NCBI GenBank assembly: GCA_003104995.1
Contig: PQAO01000024.1
Location: 1 to 64,000 of the forward strand
From: Dehalococcoidia bacterium
GTDB lineage: Bacteria > Chloroflexota > Dehalococcoidia > Tepidiformales > Tepidiformaceae
Direction: 5' to 3'
DNA: 64,000 nucleotides
Shown: positions 32,886-42,294 of the stretch, in pieces
Position numbering within the stretch: the stretch's first letter is position 1
Layout of the letters: every line of letters starts with the position of its first letter
The notes under the pieces: generated by a model
Database searches by the model: none
Told to the model about the DNA's origin: nothing
Seen by the model: only the letters and a program-made list of their open reading frames with translations
Translations under genes and position numbers: made by a program

Positions 32886-34862
32886 TCAGCTCCCGGCGGC
32901 GGGAGAGGGCGCCTGCTGCGGTGGTGGCTGGACCTCGCCCCGGCGGCGGCGGGCGAACGCTTCATCCTCGCCGACCATGGCGGCGGCCTGCTGGGCCTGC
33001 TCCTGCTCGTAGGTCATCTTGTAGAGGTTGGAGTAGATGCCGCCCTTTGCGAGCAGCTCATCGTGGGAGCCAACCTCGGCGATGCGGCCCTGGTCCAGGA
33101 CGACGATGCGGCTCGCCTCGCGAATGGTGGAGAGGCGGTGGGCGATGACGAAGGAGGTCCGGTTCTTCAGGAGCTCGCGAAGGGCCCTCTGGATGATGAC
33201 CTCGGTCTGGGTATCGACGTAGGCGGTCGCTTCATCGAGCACGAGGATGCGCGGGGCCGCGAGGATGGCCCGGGCGAAGCTGATGAGCTGGCGCTGGCCG
33301 ACAGAGAGGTTCTGGCCGCGCTGCTGGAGGACGGTGTCGTAGCCGTTTTCGAGGCGGCTGATGAAGTCGTCGGCGCCGACAGCCTTCGCGGCGGCAACCA
33401 CGGCTTCATCGGTGGCCTCCGGGCGGCCATAGGCGATGTTCTCGCGGACGGTGCCGCTAAAGAGGTAGGGGTTCTGGAGGACCACGCCCATATGCCTCGT
33501 GAGGGAGCGGCGCTTCACGTCGCGGATATCGTGGCCATCGATGCGGATTGCCCCGCCGGTGACCTCGTAGCCGCGGCTGACGAGCGAGGTGATGGTGGTC
33601 TTGCCGGCTCCGGTGGGGCCAACGAAGGCGATGGTTTCGCCGGGTTCGACGTGGAGGTCGATACCCTGGAGGATGGGGACGCCTTCGGTGTAGTGGAAGT
33701 AGACGTTGTCGAAGTCGACACGGCCCTCAACTTCCTCCAGCTCGATCGCGTCCTCGCGATCCTTGATGCGCGGTTCGGTGTCGAGCACCTCGAAGATGCG
33801 CTCGCCGCCGGCCATGGCGCGCTGGAGCATGGTGTACTGGAGGACGAGGTCGCGGATGGGGTCGAAGAAGCGGCCGACGTAGAGGGTGAAGCTGGTGAGG
33901 ACGAGGAAGAGGTGGGCGACGTTGACATCGGAGGCGTTGAGCGCGCGCATACCGCCGACGATGACCACCGCGCAGGTGGCGATGGCGACGGCGAGTTCGA
34001 TCACCGGCATGATGGCCGCGCTGAGCATACCGGCCCAGATGTTGGCGCGGCGGTTTTCCTGGTTGAGTGCGTCGAAGCGCCGGGCGTTTTCGTCCTCGCG
34101 CGACATCGACTGGACGGCACGCACGCCGGAGACGTTTTCGGCGAGGGTGCCGTAGAGGGCGCTGATCTTGACGCGGACGTTGACGAACGCGGCCTTGGCG
34201 TGGCGCGCCCACCAGACCATCACGATGATGAGCGGGGGCACGATGGCGAACGTCACCAGGGCGAGCTGCCAGTCCACGCTGAGCAGCACGATGACGACGA
34301 CGGAAAGGCCGACGAAGTCAGCCAGGAAGGTGAGTGAGCCGCTGGTGAGCAGTTCCTGCATGACGGTGACGTCGCTGGTGAGGCGGCTGATCATGCGGCC
34401 GACTTCCATTTCGTCGTAGAAACTGAGGGAGAGGCCCTGCATGTGGTCGTACATCTCTGTACGGAGCTGGAGCAGGAGGCGGTTGCCTATCCAGGCGGTG
34501 GTGAGCAGCTGGGCGTAGGCGGAGATCCAGGTGATGAAGGCTGCGCCAACCATGATGCCGAGGAGGGTCCAGATGCGGTTGGTGTCGCCCTCGACGCCGG
34601 CCTTCACCGTGAGCCCGATGAGTAGCGGCTGGAGGAAACTCGTGACCGCCGAGATGATCATGCAGGCGAGCGCGAGGGACGCCAGCTTCTTATAGGGCTT
34701 GAGGTAGGGGAGGATGCGGCGGACAACCTGCGCGTCGTAGGCCTTGCCGAGGTATTCGTCGTCCCAGCCGTCGGAGCTGCGGCCATGCCGCATGGGGCCC
34801 ATGGCCTGGCCACCAATGCCCGAACTCCAACCGCCGGCGCCCGCGCCACCGAACATACCCAT
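32886..34862 (-). CDS. ABC exporter half-transporter B (canonical Walker B)
   Basis: A 658-residue type IV ABC exporter half: Gly-rich N-terminus, six membrane helices (~55-345) and a nucleotide-binding domain (~390-625). Walker A is GPTGAGKTT, the signature is LSVGQ, and Walker B ends LDEATAYVD with a catalytic Glu. The signature departs from LSGGQ. Its partner, encoded just upstream, has the opposite defects, as in heterodimeric multidrug exporters (BmrCD, TM287/288). It probably exports lipids or drugs. GGAGG precedes the ATG; the gene is 46 bases after its partner. Confidence 0.9.
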   Translation of the reverse strand: MGMFGGAGAGGWSSGIGGQAMGPMRHGRSSDGWDDEYLGKAYDAQVVRRILPYLKPYKKLASLALACMIISAVTSFLQPLLIGLTVKAGVEGDTNRIWTLLGIMVGAAFITWISAYAQLLTTAWIGNRLLLQLRTEMYDHMQGLSLSFYDEMEVGRMISRLTSDVTVMQELLTSGSLTFLADFVGLSVVVIVLLSVDWQLALVTFAIVPPLIIVMVWWARHAKAAFVNVRVKISALYGTLAENVSGVRAVQSMSREDENARRFDALNQENRRANIWAGMLSAAIMPVIELAVAIATCAVVIVGGMRALNASDVNVAHLFLVLTSFTLYVGRFFDPIRDLVLQYTMLQRAMAGGERIFEVLDTEPRIKDREDAIELEEVEGRVDFDNVYFHYTEGVPILQGIDLHVEPGETIAFVGPTGAGKTTITSLVSRGYEVTGGAIRIDGHDIRDVKRRSLTRHMGVVLQNPYLFSGTVRENIAYGRPEATDEAVVAAAKAVGADDFISRLENGYDTVLQQRGQNLSVGQRQLISFARAILAAPRILVLDEATAYVDTQTEVIIQRALRELLKNRTSFVIAHRLSTIREASRIVVLDQGRIAEVGSHDELLAKGGIYSNLYKMTYEQEQAQQAAAMVGEDEAFARRRRGEVQPPPQQAPSPAAGS

Positions 34863-34908
34863 TACCGGCCTCCTTCGGCGGCGAACCGCGGATGCTGCAA
34901 TCCTTCAC

Positions 34909-36801
34909 TCACGCGGCACCTCCCGCGCCCGACTGGCTGGACGATGGTGTGAGCACAGGCGACTGGCCCGGACGAGCCCCGGCCGACCCGTTGCCGCCGG
35001 CGGCGGCCACCGAGCCCGGAGCGACCCGGCCAAGGGCTTCTTCCTGGTCCTTGAGTTCGAGGTCGAAGATGCGGCGGTAGAGGCCTTCCTGTTCGAGGAG
35101 TTCCTGGTGGCGGCCACGCTGCACGACCTTGCCCCGGTCGAGGACGATGATCTCGTCGGCCCGGATGACGGTACGGAGACGCTGGGCGATGACGAACGTG
35201 GTGCGGCCCTGCATGAGCTCCTGGAGCGCCTGCTGGATGAGGAACTCGGTCTGCGAGTCCACGCTGGCGGTCGAGTCGTCGAAGATGAGGATGCGCGGGT
35301 CGAGCAGGAGCGTCCGCGCGATGGCGATGCGCTGCTTCTGGCCGCCGGAAAGGGTGACACCGCGCTCGCCGACCCACTCGTCGTAGCCGTAGGGGAGGCT
35401 GACGATGAAGTCGTGGATGCGGGCAGCTTTGGCGGCGCGCTCGATATCTTCCTGGGTGGCATCCGGCCGGCCGTAGGCGATGTTTTCGCGGATGGTGCCG
35501 ATGAACAGGAAGACGTCCTGCTGGACGATGCCGATATTGCGGCGGAGCGACTCGATGGTGACGTCCCGGACATCGACCTCGTCGATGGTGATGCTTCCCT
35601 GGGTGACATCGTAGAAGCGGGGGATGAGGTTCACGACGGTCGATTTGCCGCTGCCGGTGGGGCCGAGGAGGGCGATGACCTGGCCGGGCTTCGCGTCGAT
35701 ATCGACCCCGTCCAGGACAGCGCTGAGGCTGTCGTAGCCGAAGCTGACGTTGTCGAAGCGGACGTGGCCGGCGACGTTTTCGAGGGGGACGGCATCCGGT
35801 TTTTCCTGGACGACGGACTGGGCGTCGATCAGTTCGAAGACGCGCTCGGAAGAACTGACGCAGCGGGCGAACATGTTGATGATGAAGCCGATGGAGCGCA
35901 TCGGAAGCTGGAGGAGGTTGAGCCAGAGGGTGAAGGCGAGGACGTCGGAGGCGCTGGCATCGCCCTGGGAAATCAGCCATGCGCCGACGCCCACGGTCAG
36001 GCCGATCTGGGCGGCGGAAAGCCCCTGGAGCATCGGCTGGTTGCGGGCCTGGATGACCGACGAGGTGTAGCTGAGGTCGGCCTGCTTGGCGGCTGCTTCG
36101 GCGAATTTCTCGCTTTCGAACGGCTCGCGGCTGAATGCCTTGACCACGCGGATGCCGGTCAGGCCCTCTTCGGCCACCTGGGTGACTTCAGCCTGGTTCT
36201 GCTGGATCTCCTGCCAGATGGGGCGGAGGCGGCGGCTGGTGACGATCGACCGCCAGGCGAGGACCGGGAGGCTGATGATGCTGACCAGCGCCAGCTGCCA
36301 GTTGATGATGAACATCCCGACCACCGAGATGATGAGCATCAGCATGATGAAGGCGAACCGGAGCGCACCCATATTGATGAACATGCGGATGTTCTCTACG
36401 TCCTGGGTGGCGCGGGACATGATCTGCCCGGTCTGCACCTTGTCGTGGTAGGCGTAGCTGAGCCGCTGGAGGTTGTCGTAGATCTTGTTGCGGATGTCGT
36501 AGGCAACGTTCTGGCCGACGGTCTCGCCCAGGTACTGCTGCCCGAACGAAGCGAGCCCGCGCCCGATGGCGAACACGACGATGGCGAGCGCGCCGAGGAT
36601 GAGCAGCTTTTCGTTGCCCTGCAGGCCGATCAGCCGGTCCGCATCGTCTCGCTGCGGGTCGAGGCCGAAGTCAATGGCGAAGCGGATCAGGAGTGGGCTG
36701 ATCATGACGAACGAGCCCGCCAGGAGCATGGAGAGCCAGGCAAGGGAAATCCTGCCCTTATACGGTTTCAGGTATGGAATGAGGCGCAACAGCCAGCGCA
36801 C
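34909..36801 (-). CDS. ABC exporter half-transporter A (degenerate Walker B)
   Basis: A 630-residue ABC exporter half: six membrane helices (~15-310) and an NBD with Walker A GPTGSGKST, canonical signature LSGGQ and Walker B ILIFDDSTASVD. The residue after the Walker B Asp is Asp, not the usual catalytic Glu. In a dimer with the downstream gene product, this Asp and the partner's LSVGQ signature would form one degenerate ATP site, leaving one active site. The GTG at 36801 follows GGGGGA. A double palindrome upstream may control this operon. Confidence 0.9.
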   Translation of the reverse strand: MRWLLRLIPYLKPYKGRISLAWLSMLLAGSFVMISPLLIRFAIDFGLDPQRDDADRLIGLQGNEKLLILGALAIVVFAIGRGLASFGQQYLGETVGQNVAYDIRNKIYDNLQRLSYAYHDKVQTGQIMSRATQDVENIRMFINMGALRFAFIMLMLIISVVGMFIINWQLALVSIISLPVLAWRSIVTSRRLRPIWQEIQQNQAEVTQVAEEGLTGIRVVKAFSREPFESEKFAEAAAKQADLSYTSSVIQARNQPMLQGLSAAQIGLTVGVGAWLISQGDASASDVLAFTLWLNLLQLPMRSIGFIINMFARCVSSSERVFELIDAQSVVQEKPDAVPLENVAGHVRFDNVSFGYDSLSAVLDGVDIDAKPGQVIALLGPTGSGKSTVVNLIPRFYDVTQGSITIDEVDVRDVTIESLRRNIGIVQQDVFLFIGTIRENIAYGRPDATQEDIERAAKAARIHDFIVSLPYGYDEWVGERGVTLSGGQKQRIAIARTLLLDPRILIFDDSTASVDSQTEFLIQQALQELMQGRTTFVIAQRLRTVIRADEIIVLDRGKVVQRGRHQELLEQEGLYRRIFDLELKDQEEALGRVAPGSVAAAGGNGSAGARPGQSPVLTPSSSQSGAGGAA

Positions 36802-36838
36802 GGACAGTCCCCCTTTTCGCTTGTGGAGCCTATCATAC

Positions 36839-36874
36839 CTTCACGCGAACGTGAAGTTACCGGACGGTCGGTAA
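36839..36874. promoter_or_regulatory. Two adjacent palindromes, possible operator of the ABC exporter operon
   Basis: CTTCACG-cgaa-CGTGAAG (36839-36856, seven perfect pairs) is directly followed by TTACCGGAC-GGTCGGTAA (36857-36874, seven of nine matches). The second resembles binding sites of TetR-family repressors. They lie between the divergent ABC operon and the J-domain gene. No TetR gene is nearby. Confidence 0.5.
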
Positions 36875-36910
36875 GAGAGTGCGTAGGAAGCCGGCTGCTA
36901 CGATCGGCTC

Positions 36911-38029
36911 GTGGCCGCCTACCCCGACTATTACGCGCTCCTCGAGCTGCAACCGTCGGCTTCTGCCGAGGAGGTCCGGAGCAGCTACCGGCGGCTGGCC
37001 CGAGCCCACCACCCGGATACCAGCGGGAGCTCCGAGTCGGTGGCGCTCATGGTCCAGATCAATGAGGCATGGGAAGTGCTGCGCGACCCGGAACGGCGGG
37101 CAGCGTATGACCGGACGAGGCCGCGCCTGGCGCCGCCCCGGCGGGTGGTGCGCACGGCCACGCGCGCACCCGGTGAGCGAGCCCGGCGGCCCGCTCCGGC
37201 CGCGACCGGCAAGGCCCCGCGCGGCTTCGAGCCCGCCGAAGACGCGCCCCGGACCGGGCCGGTCACCTACACGGGTGATCCGTCGGCCGACTGGTACGCG
37301 GTCCTCGGCGTCCGGCCGGATACGCCGCGGCCGCAAATCCTGAAGGCGCTCTCGCGGATGGCCGGCGAGCTCGACGGTGCGCGCGTCAGCGCGACCGAAT
37401 TCACGCGGCGGCGGCAGGCGATGAAGGACGCCTGGGCGGTCCTCGGCGACCCGCACATGCGCGCTGCCTACGATCGCGCGCGCAAGGAGCACACGGGACG
37501 CCCGGCCAGGGCGGCGGACGCGGCACCGGGACCGGGCAACGAGATCCCGGCGGGGTACCGGGTTGGCCCGGTGGTCATCGGGGGCGTCACCATCGACGCG
37601 GGAGCGGATTGCACAGGGGCGGACCTGCGCGGGGCCGACCTGCGGGGGCTGGACCTTGTGGGCATCTGCCTGAGGGAAGCGAAGCTCCAGGGCGCCGACC
37701 TCGAGGCTGCTTCACTGCGCCGGGCCGACCTGCGGGGCGCCGACCTGAGCGGGGCGCGGCTACGGTGGGCGGACCTTTCCCACGCGGATAGCACGGGGGC
37801 GGGGTTCCGCCAGGCAGACATGGCGAACGCGTCGCTTGCGGCGACGAAGTTCGTGCGGGCGAACCTTGCCGGGGCGAGCCTCGCGGGGGCGGCCGGGCCG
37901 GGGATCAACCTGGACTTTGCGGACCTTTCGCGGGCGGATTTCACGGGGGCCAAAGTCACCCAACAGCTCATCGAGCGCGGGAAACTGGATGGCACGATCT
38001 TCCCGGATGGGAGCGTCTGGCCGGGGTAG
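36911..38029 (+). CDS. J-domain protein with a degenerate second J-like domain and pentapeptide repeats
   Basis: A 372-residue fusion. Residues ~5-66 are a J domain with the essential HPD at 34-36, which stimulates Hsp70 ATPase. Residues ~125-190 repeat the J-domain pattern (DWYAVLGVRPDTPRPQ ... DAWAVLGDPHMRAAYDRAR) but lack HPD. Residues ~235-360 are pentapeptide repeats of the type A(D/N)LxG (GADLRGADLRGLDL), which fold as a right-handed beta-helix. None of the DnaJ zinc or C-terminal domains is present. It precedes the CIRCE and groESL and may supply the J function missing from the dnaK operon. GTG start; TACGAT ends six bases before it. Confidence 0.85.
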   Translation: MAAYPDYYALLELQPSASAEEVRSSYRRLARAHHPDTSGSSESVALMVQINEAWEVLRDPERRAAYDRTRPRLAPPRRVVRTATRAPGERARRPAPAATGKAPRGFEPAEDAPRTGPVTYTGDPSADWYAVLGVRPDTPRPQILKALSRMAGELDGARVSATEFTRRRQAMKDAWAVLGDPHMRAAYDRARKEHTGRPARAADAAPGPGNEIPAGYRVGPVVIGGVTIDAGADCTGADLRGADLRGLDLVGICLREAKLQGADLEAASLRRADLRGADLSGARLRWADLSHADSTGAGFRQADMANASLAATKFVRANLAGASLAGAAGPGINLDFADLSRADFTGAKVTQQLIERGKLDGTIFPDGSVWPG

Positions 38030-38076
38030 GAGGGGGGAGCGGCTTTCGCGTGGGCGAAAGAGTCTGTACGCTGCCT

Positions 38077-38103
38077 CTAGCACTCTCCACCGGTGAGTGC
38101 TAA
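38077..38103. promoter_or_regulatory. CIRCE operator upstream of groES
   Basis: CTAGCACTC, nine bases, GAGTGCTAA: one mismatch from the CIRCE consensus, 57 bases before groES. It should be bound by the HrcA encoded at 19.6-20.6 kb. Confidence 0.95.
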
Positions 38104-38159
38104 CATCGCGGATCGCGACTACACGAAATACCTGCACATTCCAGGAGGAACTGCATCCA

Positions 38160-38486
38160 ATGGCAGCCAAGACCGCGGCGAAGGCCGCAGCCAAGTCCAA
38201 GCTCATCCCCCTTGCCGACCGCATCGTCATCACTCCCCTCAAGCAGGACGAAGTGACCGCCAGCGGCCTCGTCATCCCCGACACCGCCAAGGAAAAGCCC
38301 CAGCAGGGCGAAGTCATCGCCGTCGGCCCGGGCCGCCTCGATGACAGCGGCAAGCGCATCCCGCTGGATGTCGCCGCCGGGGACCGCATCCTCTACGCGA
38401 AGTACACGGGCACCGACGTCAAGATCGACGGGATCGACTACATCGTCCTGAACGAGAAGGACATCCTCTGCAAGCTCGAGGTCTAA
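38160..38486 (+). CDS. groES: Co-chaperonin GroES
   Basis: A 108-residue GroES. It has an extended Ala/Lys-rich N-terminus (AAKTAAKAAAKSKL), then IPLADRIVITPLKQDEVTASGLVIP, the mobile-loop region that contacts GroEL, and the C-terminal DYIVLNEKDILCKLE. It caps the GroEL chamber. AGGAGGA lies about ten bases before the ATG at 38160; codons upstream of this start overlap the CIRCE and are not used. It is the first gene of groES-groEL, controlled by the CIRCE upstream. Confidence 0.96.
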   Translation: MAAKTAAKAAAKSKLIPLADRIVITPLKQDEVTASGLVIPDTAKEKPQQGEVIAVGPGRLDDSGKRIPLDVAAGDRILYAKYTGTDVKIDGIDYIVLNEKDILCKLEV

Positions 38487-38502
38487 GCCTCGTGCGCTCC
38501 GG

Positions 38503-38566
38503 ACGCGGAGGTGGGCAAGCCTCGGAGCCCGTTTCGGGTCCTGCTTGCCGGGCGCCTCTGCGTTTT
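38503..38566 (+). promoter_or_regulatory. Stem-loop with a short T-run between groES and groEL
   Basis: ACGCGGAGG ... GGGCAAGC at 38503-38520 pairs with GCTTGCC ... GCGCCTCTGCGT at 38543-38562, enclosing an inner hairpin, and is followed by TTTT. It is placed 20 bases before groEL, so it may be a partial terminator or an mRNA-processing signal that sets the groES:groEL ratio. Confidence 0.5.
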
Positions 38567-38586
38567 GCCTGAAAGGGAGTTAGCCC

Positions 38587-40209
<1,623 letters not shown>

Positions 40210-40234
40210 TCTTCCCAACCTCGTTTCCCCCTGA

Positions 40235-40267
40235 GCACCCCCGGCCCCATCGGCCGGGGGTGCTTTC
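40235..40267 (+). terminator. Terminator after groEL
   Basis: A perfect 12-base-pair stem (GCACCCCCGGCC / GGCCGGGGGTGC) with a five-base loop and TTTCG after it, 25 bases past the stop codon. Confidence 0.92.
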
Positions 40268-40405
40268 GTCGTCGGAACAGGTGCGGAGCCAACCACCCTC
40301 TCGCGCCCGCGCAGGACAGCCGGGGGCAATTTCAGTTGGTCACGGGTTCCGGCCGCAGCGGTAATCGCGAGAGCGCAAGCGACAGGGGCTGCCGGTTCTA
40401 CTCCT

Positions 40406-41539
40406 TCAGCTCTCGATCCGCCGCCGCGACCAAACTCTCGTGGCTCCCGCCATCAGCAACCCAGCTGCGAGTAACGCAACCGCCGCGATTGGGAGTTTCG
40501 ACGGAGAATCCGCGCCCGGAGCCCCGAGTCCCACGGCGGGCGGCGTTGGGGACGCAGCTCCGCCGACTCGTTCGAATCGCAGGCGCCCGTATTGCCCGCC
40601 CTCAATCGCCGGCCGAGCGAGTTCGTCCACCGTGCCGCCGAGCACCGCTGTAACCCTTAACGCTTCACCAACCGGCTCAAACTCGAACAGCAGCACGGTG
40701 GCCACGCCGCCCGGGATGGCCGCATTCGCAGGTGTGCTCACCATTGCGGTCGCGCACCCATCGCACTCGCGCGCGTTCGTGATGTGCCCTCCTGAGGCAA
40801 TCGTGTACAGCGTCAGTCCCCCCGGCCCCAGCGCCGCGACCCGCTCCGCAACAAACGCCTCGAACGCCCGCCGCCCGTAGAACTCGGCTCCGCCGAAGAG
40901 CAAGCCCCCCGTATACGCCTCGACCCGGGCCCCGGCAGCTTGCCCCTCGCACACGTTCCCTGGCAAGCCCTCGACCGTGGGGCACGTGACCTCGGCCGCC
41001 ACCGCCCGGTCCACCACTCCCCCGAAGTTCCCGGCTTTTGTCAGAACCAGCAATTCGTTCGCAAACGCCTCAATCGTTTCCGCTTGCAGTCGTTCGGCTG
41101 GGGCATCGGCGTAGGCGAAGGGGCGGTCTTGGATGAAGTACGACCGGTAGGCACCGCCACCGTACACCGACTTGACTGTCCCATCGGCGCAGACGACTTG
41201 ATAGGCGACCCCGTCGTTGGCCAAATTGAGCTCCGAGTCGCGATAGGGCCGTGGGTCGAACTCCGTGTTGTACCCCGGCTCGCAGGGAAAATAGAGATCG
41301 ACGTTGTACTTTGCGGAATCGGATGTCACTTCGAAGCCACCCGACTGGCCGTTGGCTCTCGGGAGTTTGGCATCCTCAGCCGCCTCCGCGGCTAGCGTCG
41401 CGGCAGCTTCCCTGGCGCTTGGCCCGGTATCGCTCGGGGCGATCTGGGCCGCCACCCAACCACCCGCGCCGTACATACCCAGCGCCAAGCTCGCGAGCAA
41501 AGTCGCGCCGAACGATGTGCGAACGAGACGCCGTGTCAT
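40406..41539 (-). CDS. Exported membrane-anchored protein of unknown function
   Basis: A 377-residue protein. It has an N-terminal signal or anchor (SFGATLLASLALGMYGAGGWVAA), a Cys-containing extracytoplasmic part (for example DLYFPCEPGYNTEFDP, YQVVCADG, TCPTVEGLPGNVC and RECDGCATAM), a Pro-rich linker and a C-terminal membrane helix (AAVALLAAGLLMAGATRVWSRRR). No known domain. The ATG at 41539 is preceded by AGGAGG at seven bases. It is convergent with groESL and isolated. Confidence 0.75.
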   Translation of the reverse strand: MTRRLVRTSFGATLLASLALGMYGAGGWVAAQIAPSDTGPSAREAAATLAAEAAEDAKLPRANGQSGGFEVTSDSAKYNVDLYFPCEPGYNTEFDPRPYRDSELNLANDGVAYQVVCADGTVKSVYGGGAYRSYFIQDRPFAYADAPAERLQAETIEAFANELLVLTKAGNFGGVVDRAVAAEVTCPTVEGLPGNVCEGQAAGARVEAYTGGLLFGGAEFYGRRAFEAFVAERVAALGPGGLTLYTIASGGHITNARECDGCATAMVSTPANAAIPGGVATVLLFEFEPVGEALRVTAVLGGTVDELARPAIEGGQYGRLRFERVGGAASPTPPAVGLGAPGADSPSKLPIAAVALLAAGLLMAGATRVWSRRRIES

Positions 41540-42014
41540 GTCCAACCTCCTTCATCCGGCGGATCCTCTCTTTGAGGTTCGGGAGGATACCACCTCGCAT
41601 CGTGGGAATGTCGATGTGAATTCGGTAATATCCGGTGCATGCCGAAGGTAAAATGCACAACGCTCTCTTGAAGGCGCTGCGGAGCATTGCCAAAGCACGA
41701 TTGGCTTGCGGAGATGCCTGCGAAGGCGTCAGGAGTGACGGTCACCCGGAGCTCCAACGCCCGGGAGAAAACATTGCCCTTTGCGATATGCATCCGCTGG
41801 ATGTAACACACCGCAGAGCCGAAATGGCTGCCGTATGGCTCGGTAGTCGCCCTGACGTGCCCCGGCCGTCAACCCTTCGATGTGCGCCGCCTGGTTCGTC
41901 GCGTTGAGGTGGGCATCTGGCCCATGTGCTTTCGCTGCTCGTCCGGCTGACGGTAGACAATCGACCACAGCGCTCGCTCGGTGACTCAAGGCCGGTACCC
42001 AACCCTTAGTAGAA
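41540..42014. other. Intergenic stretch of lower G+C without a recognisable gene
   Basis: About 475 bases. Short open frames exist on both strands but none has a ribosome-binding site, a known domain or a convincing composition. The lower G+C and the following ABC fragment suggest decayed or imported DNA. Confidence 0.5.
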
Positions 42015-42129
42015 GTAGACCGGGCGTTCCTGGCCGACCAGCCGGTGCTGGTCCTGGACGAGGCGACATCGAGCGTGGACCCTGCGACGGAGGAACAGGT
42101 GGAGGAGGCGCCGCGGCGGCTGTTGAAGG
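42015..42129 (+). pseudogene. Fragment of an ABC-transporter ATPase (Walker B region)
   Basis: About 37 codons encode DRAFLADQPVLVLDEATSSV and on to EEAPRRLLKA, matching the Walker B and D-loop region of the ABC gene at 44040-45824 (RAFLADPPVLILDEATSSLD) both in protein and closely in DNA (compare 42024-42128 with 45537-45643). No start codon, Walker A or signature is present, and the frame dissolves on both sides. It is a broken partial copy lying just upstream of the complete ABC pair. Confidence 0.85.
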
Positions 42130-42294
42130 CTGTTTTCTTATGCCGCGAAGTCAGGCATGGCGCGGCTTTTCCGTGCGCTAACCACGCGGTTAACTGATTA
42201 GGCCCGGGCAGCGTTACAACTTCCATGGGGGCACCAATCAGGGGGTGTCCCGCCGCCTCGCCGCCCCGTGCTTTCCGCGTCCCCGGGAGGGTGC

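Noticed and set aside
41635-41907. A 90-residue frame in the low-G+C debris
   Set aside because: No ribosome-binding site, no recognisable domain and alternative frames on both strands of similar length.
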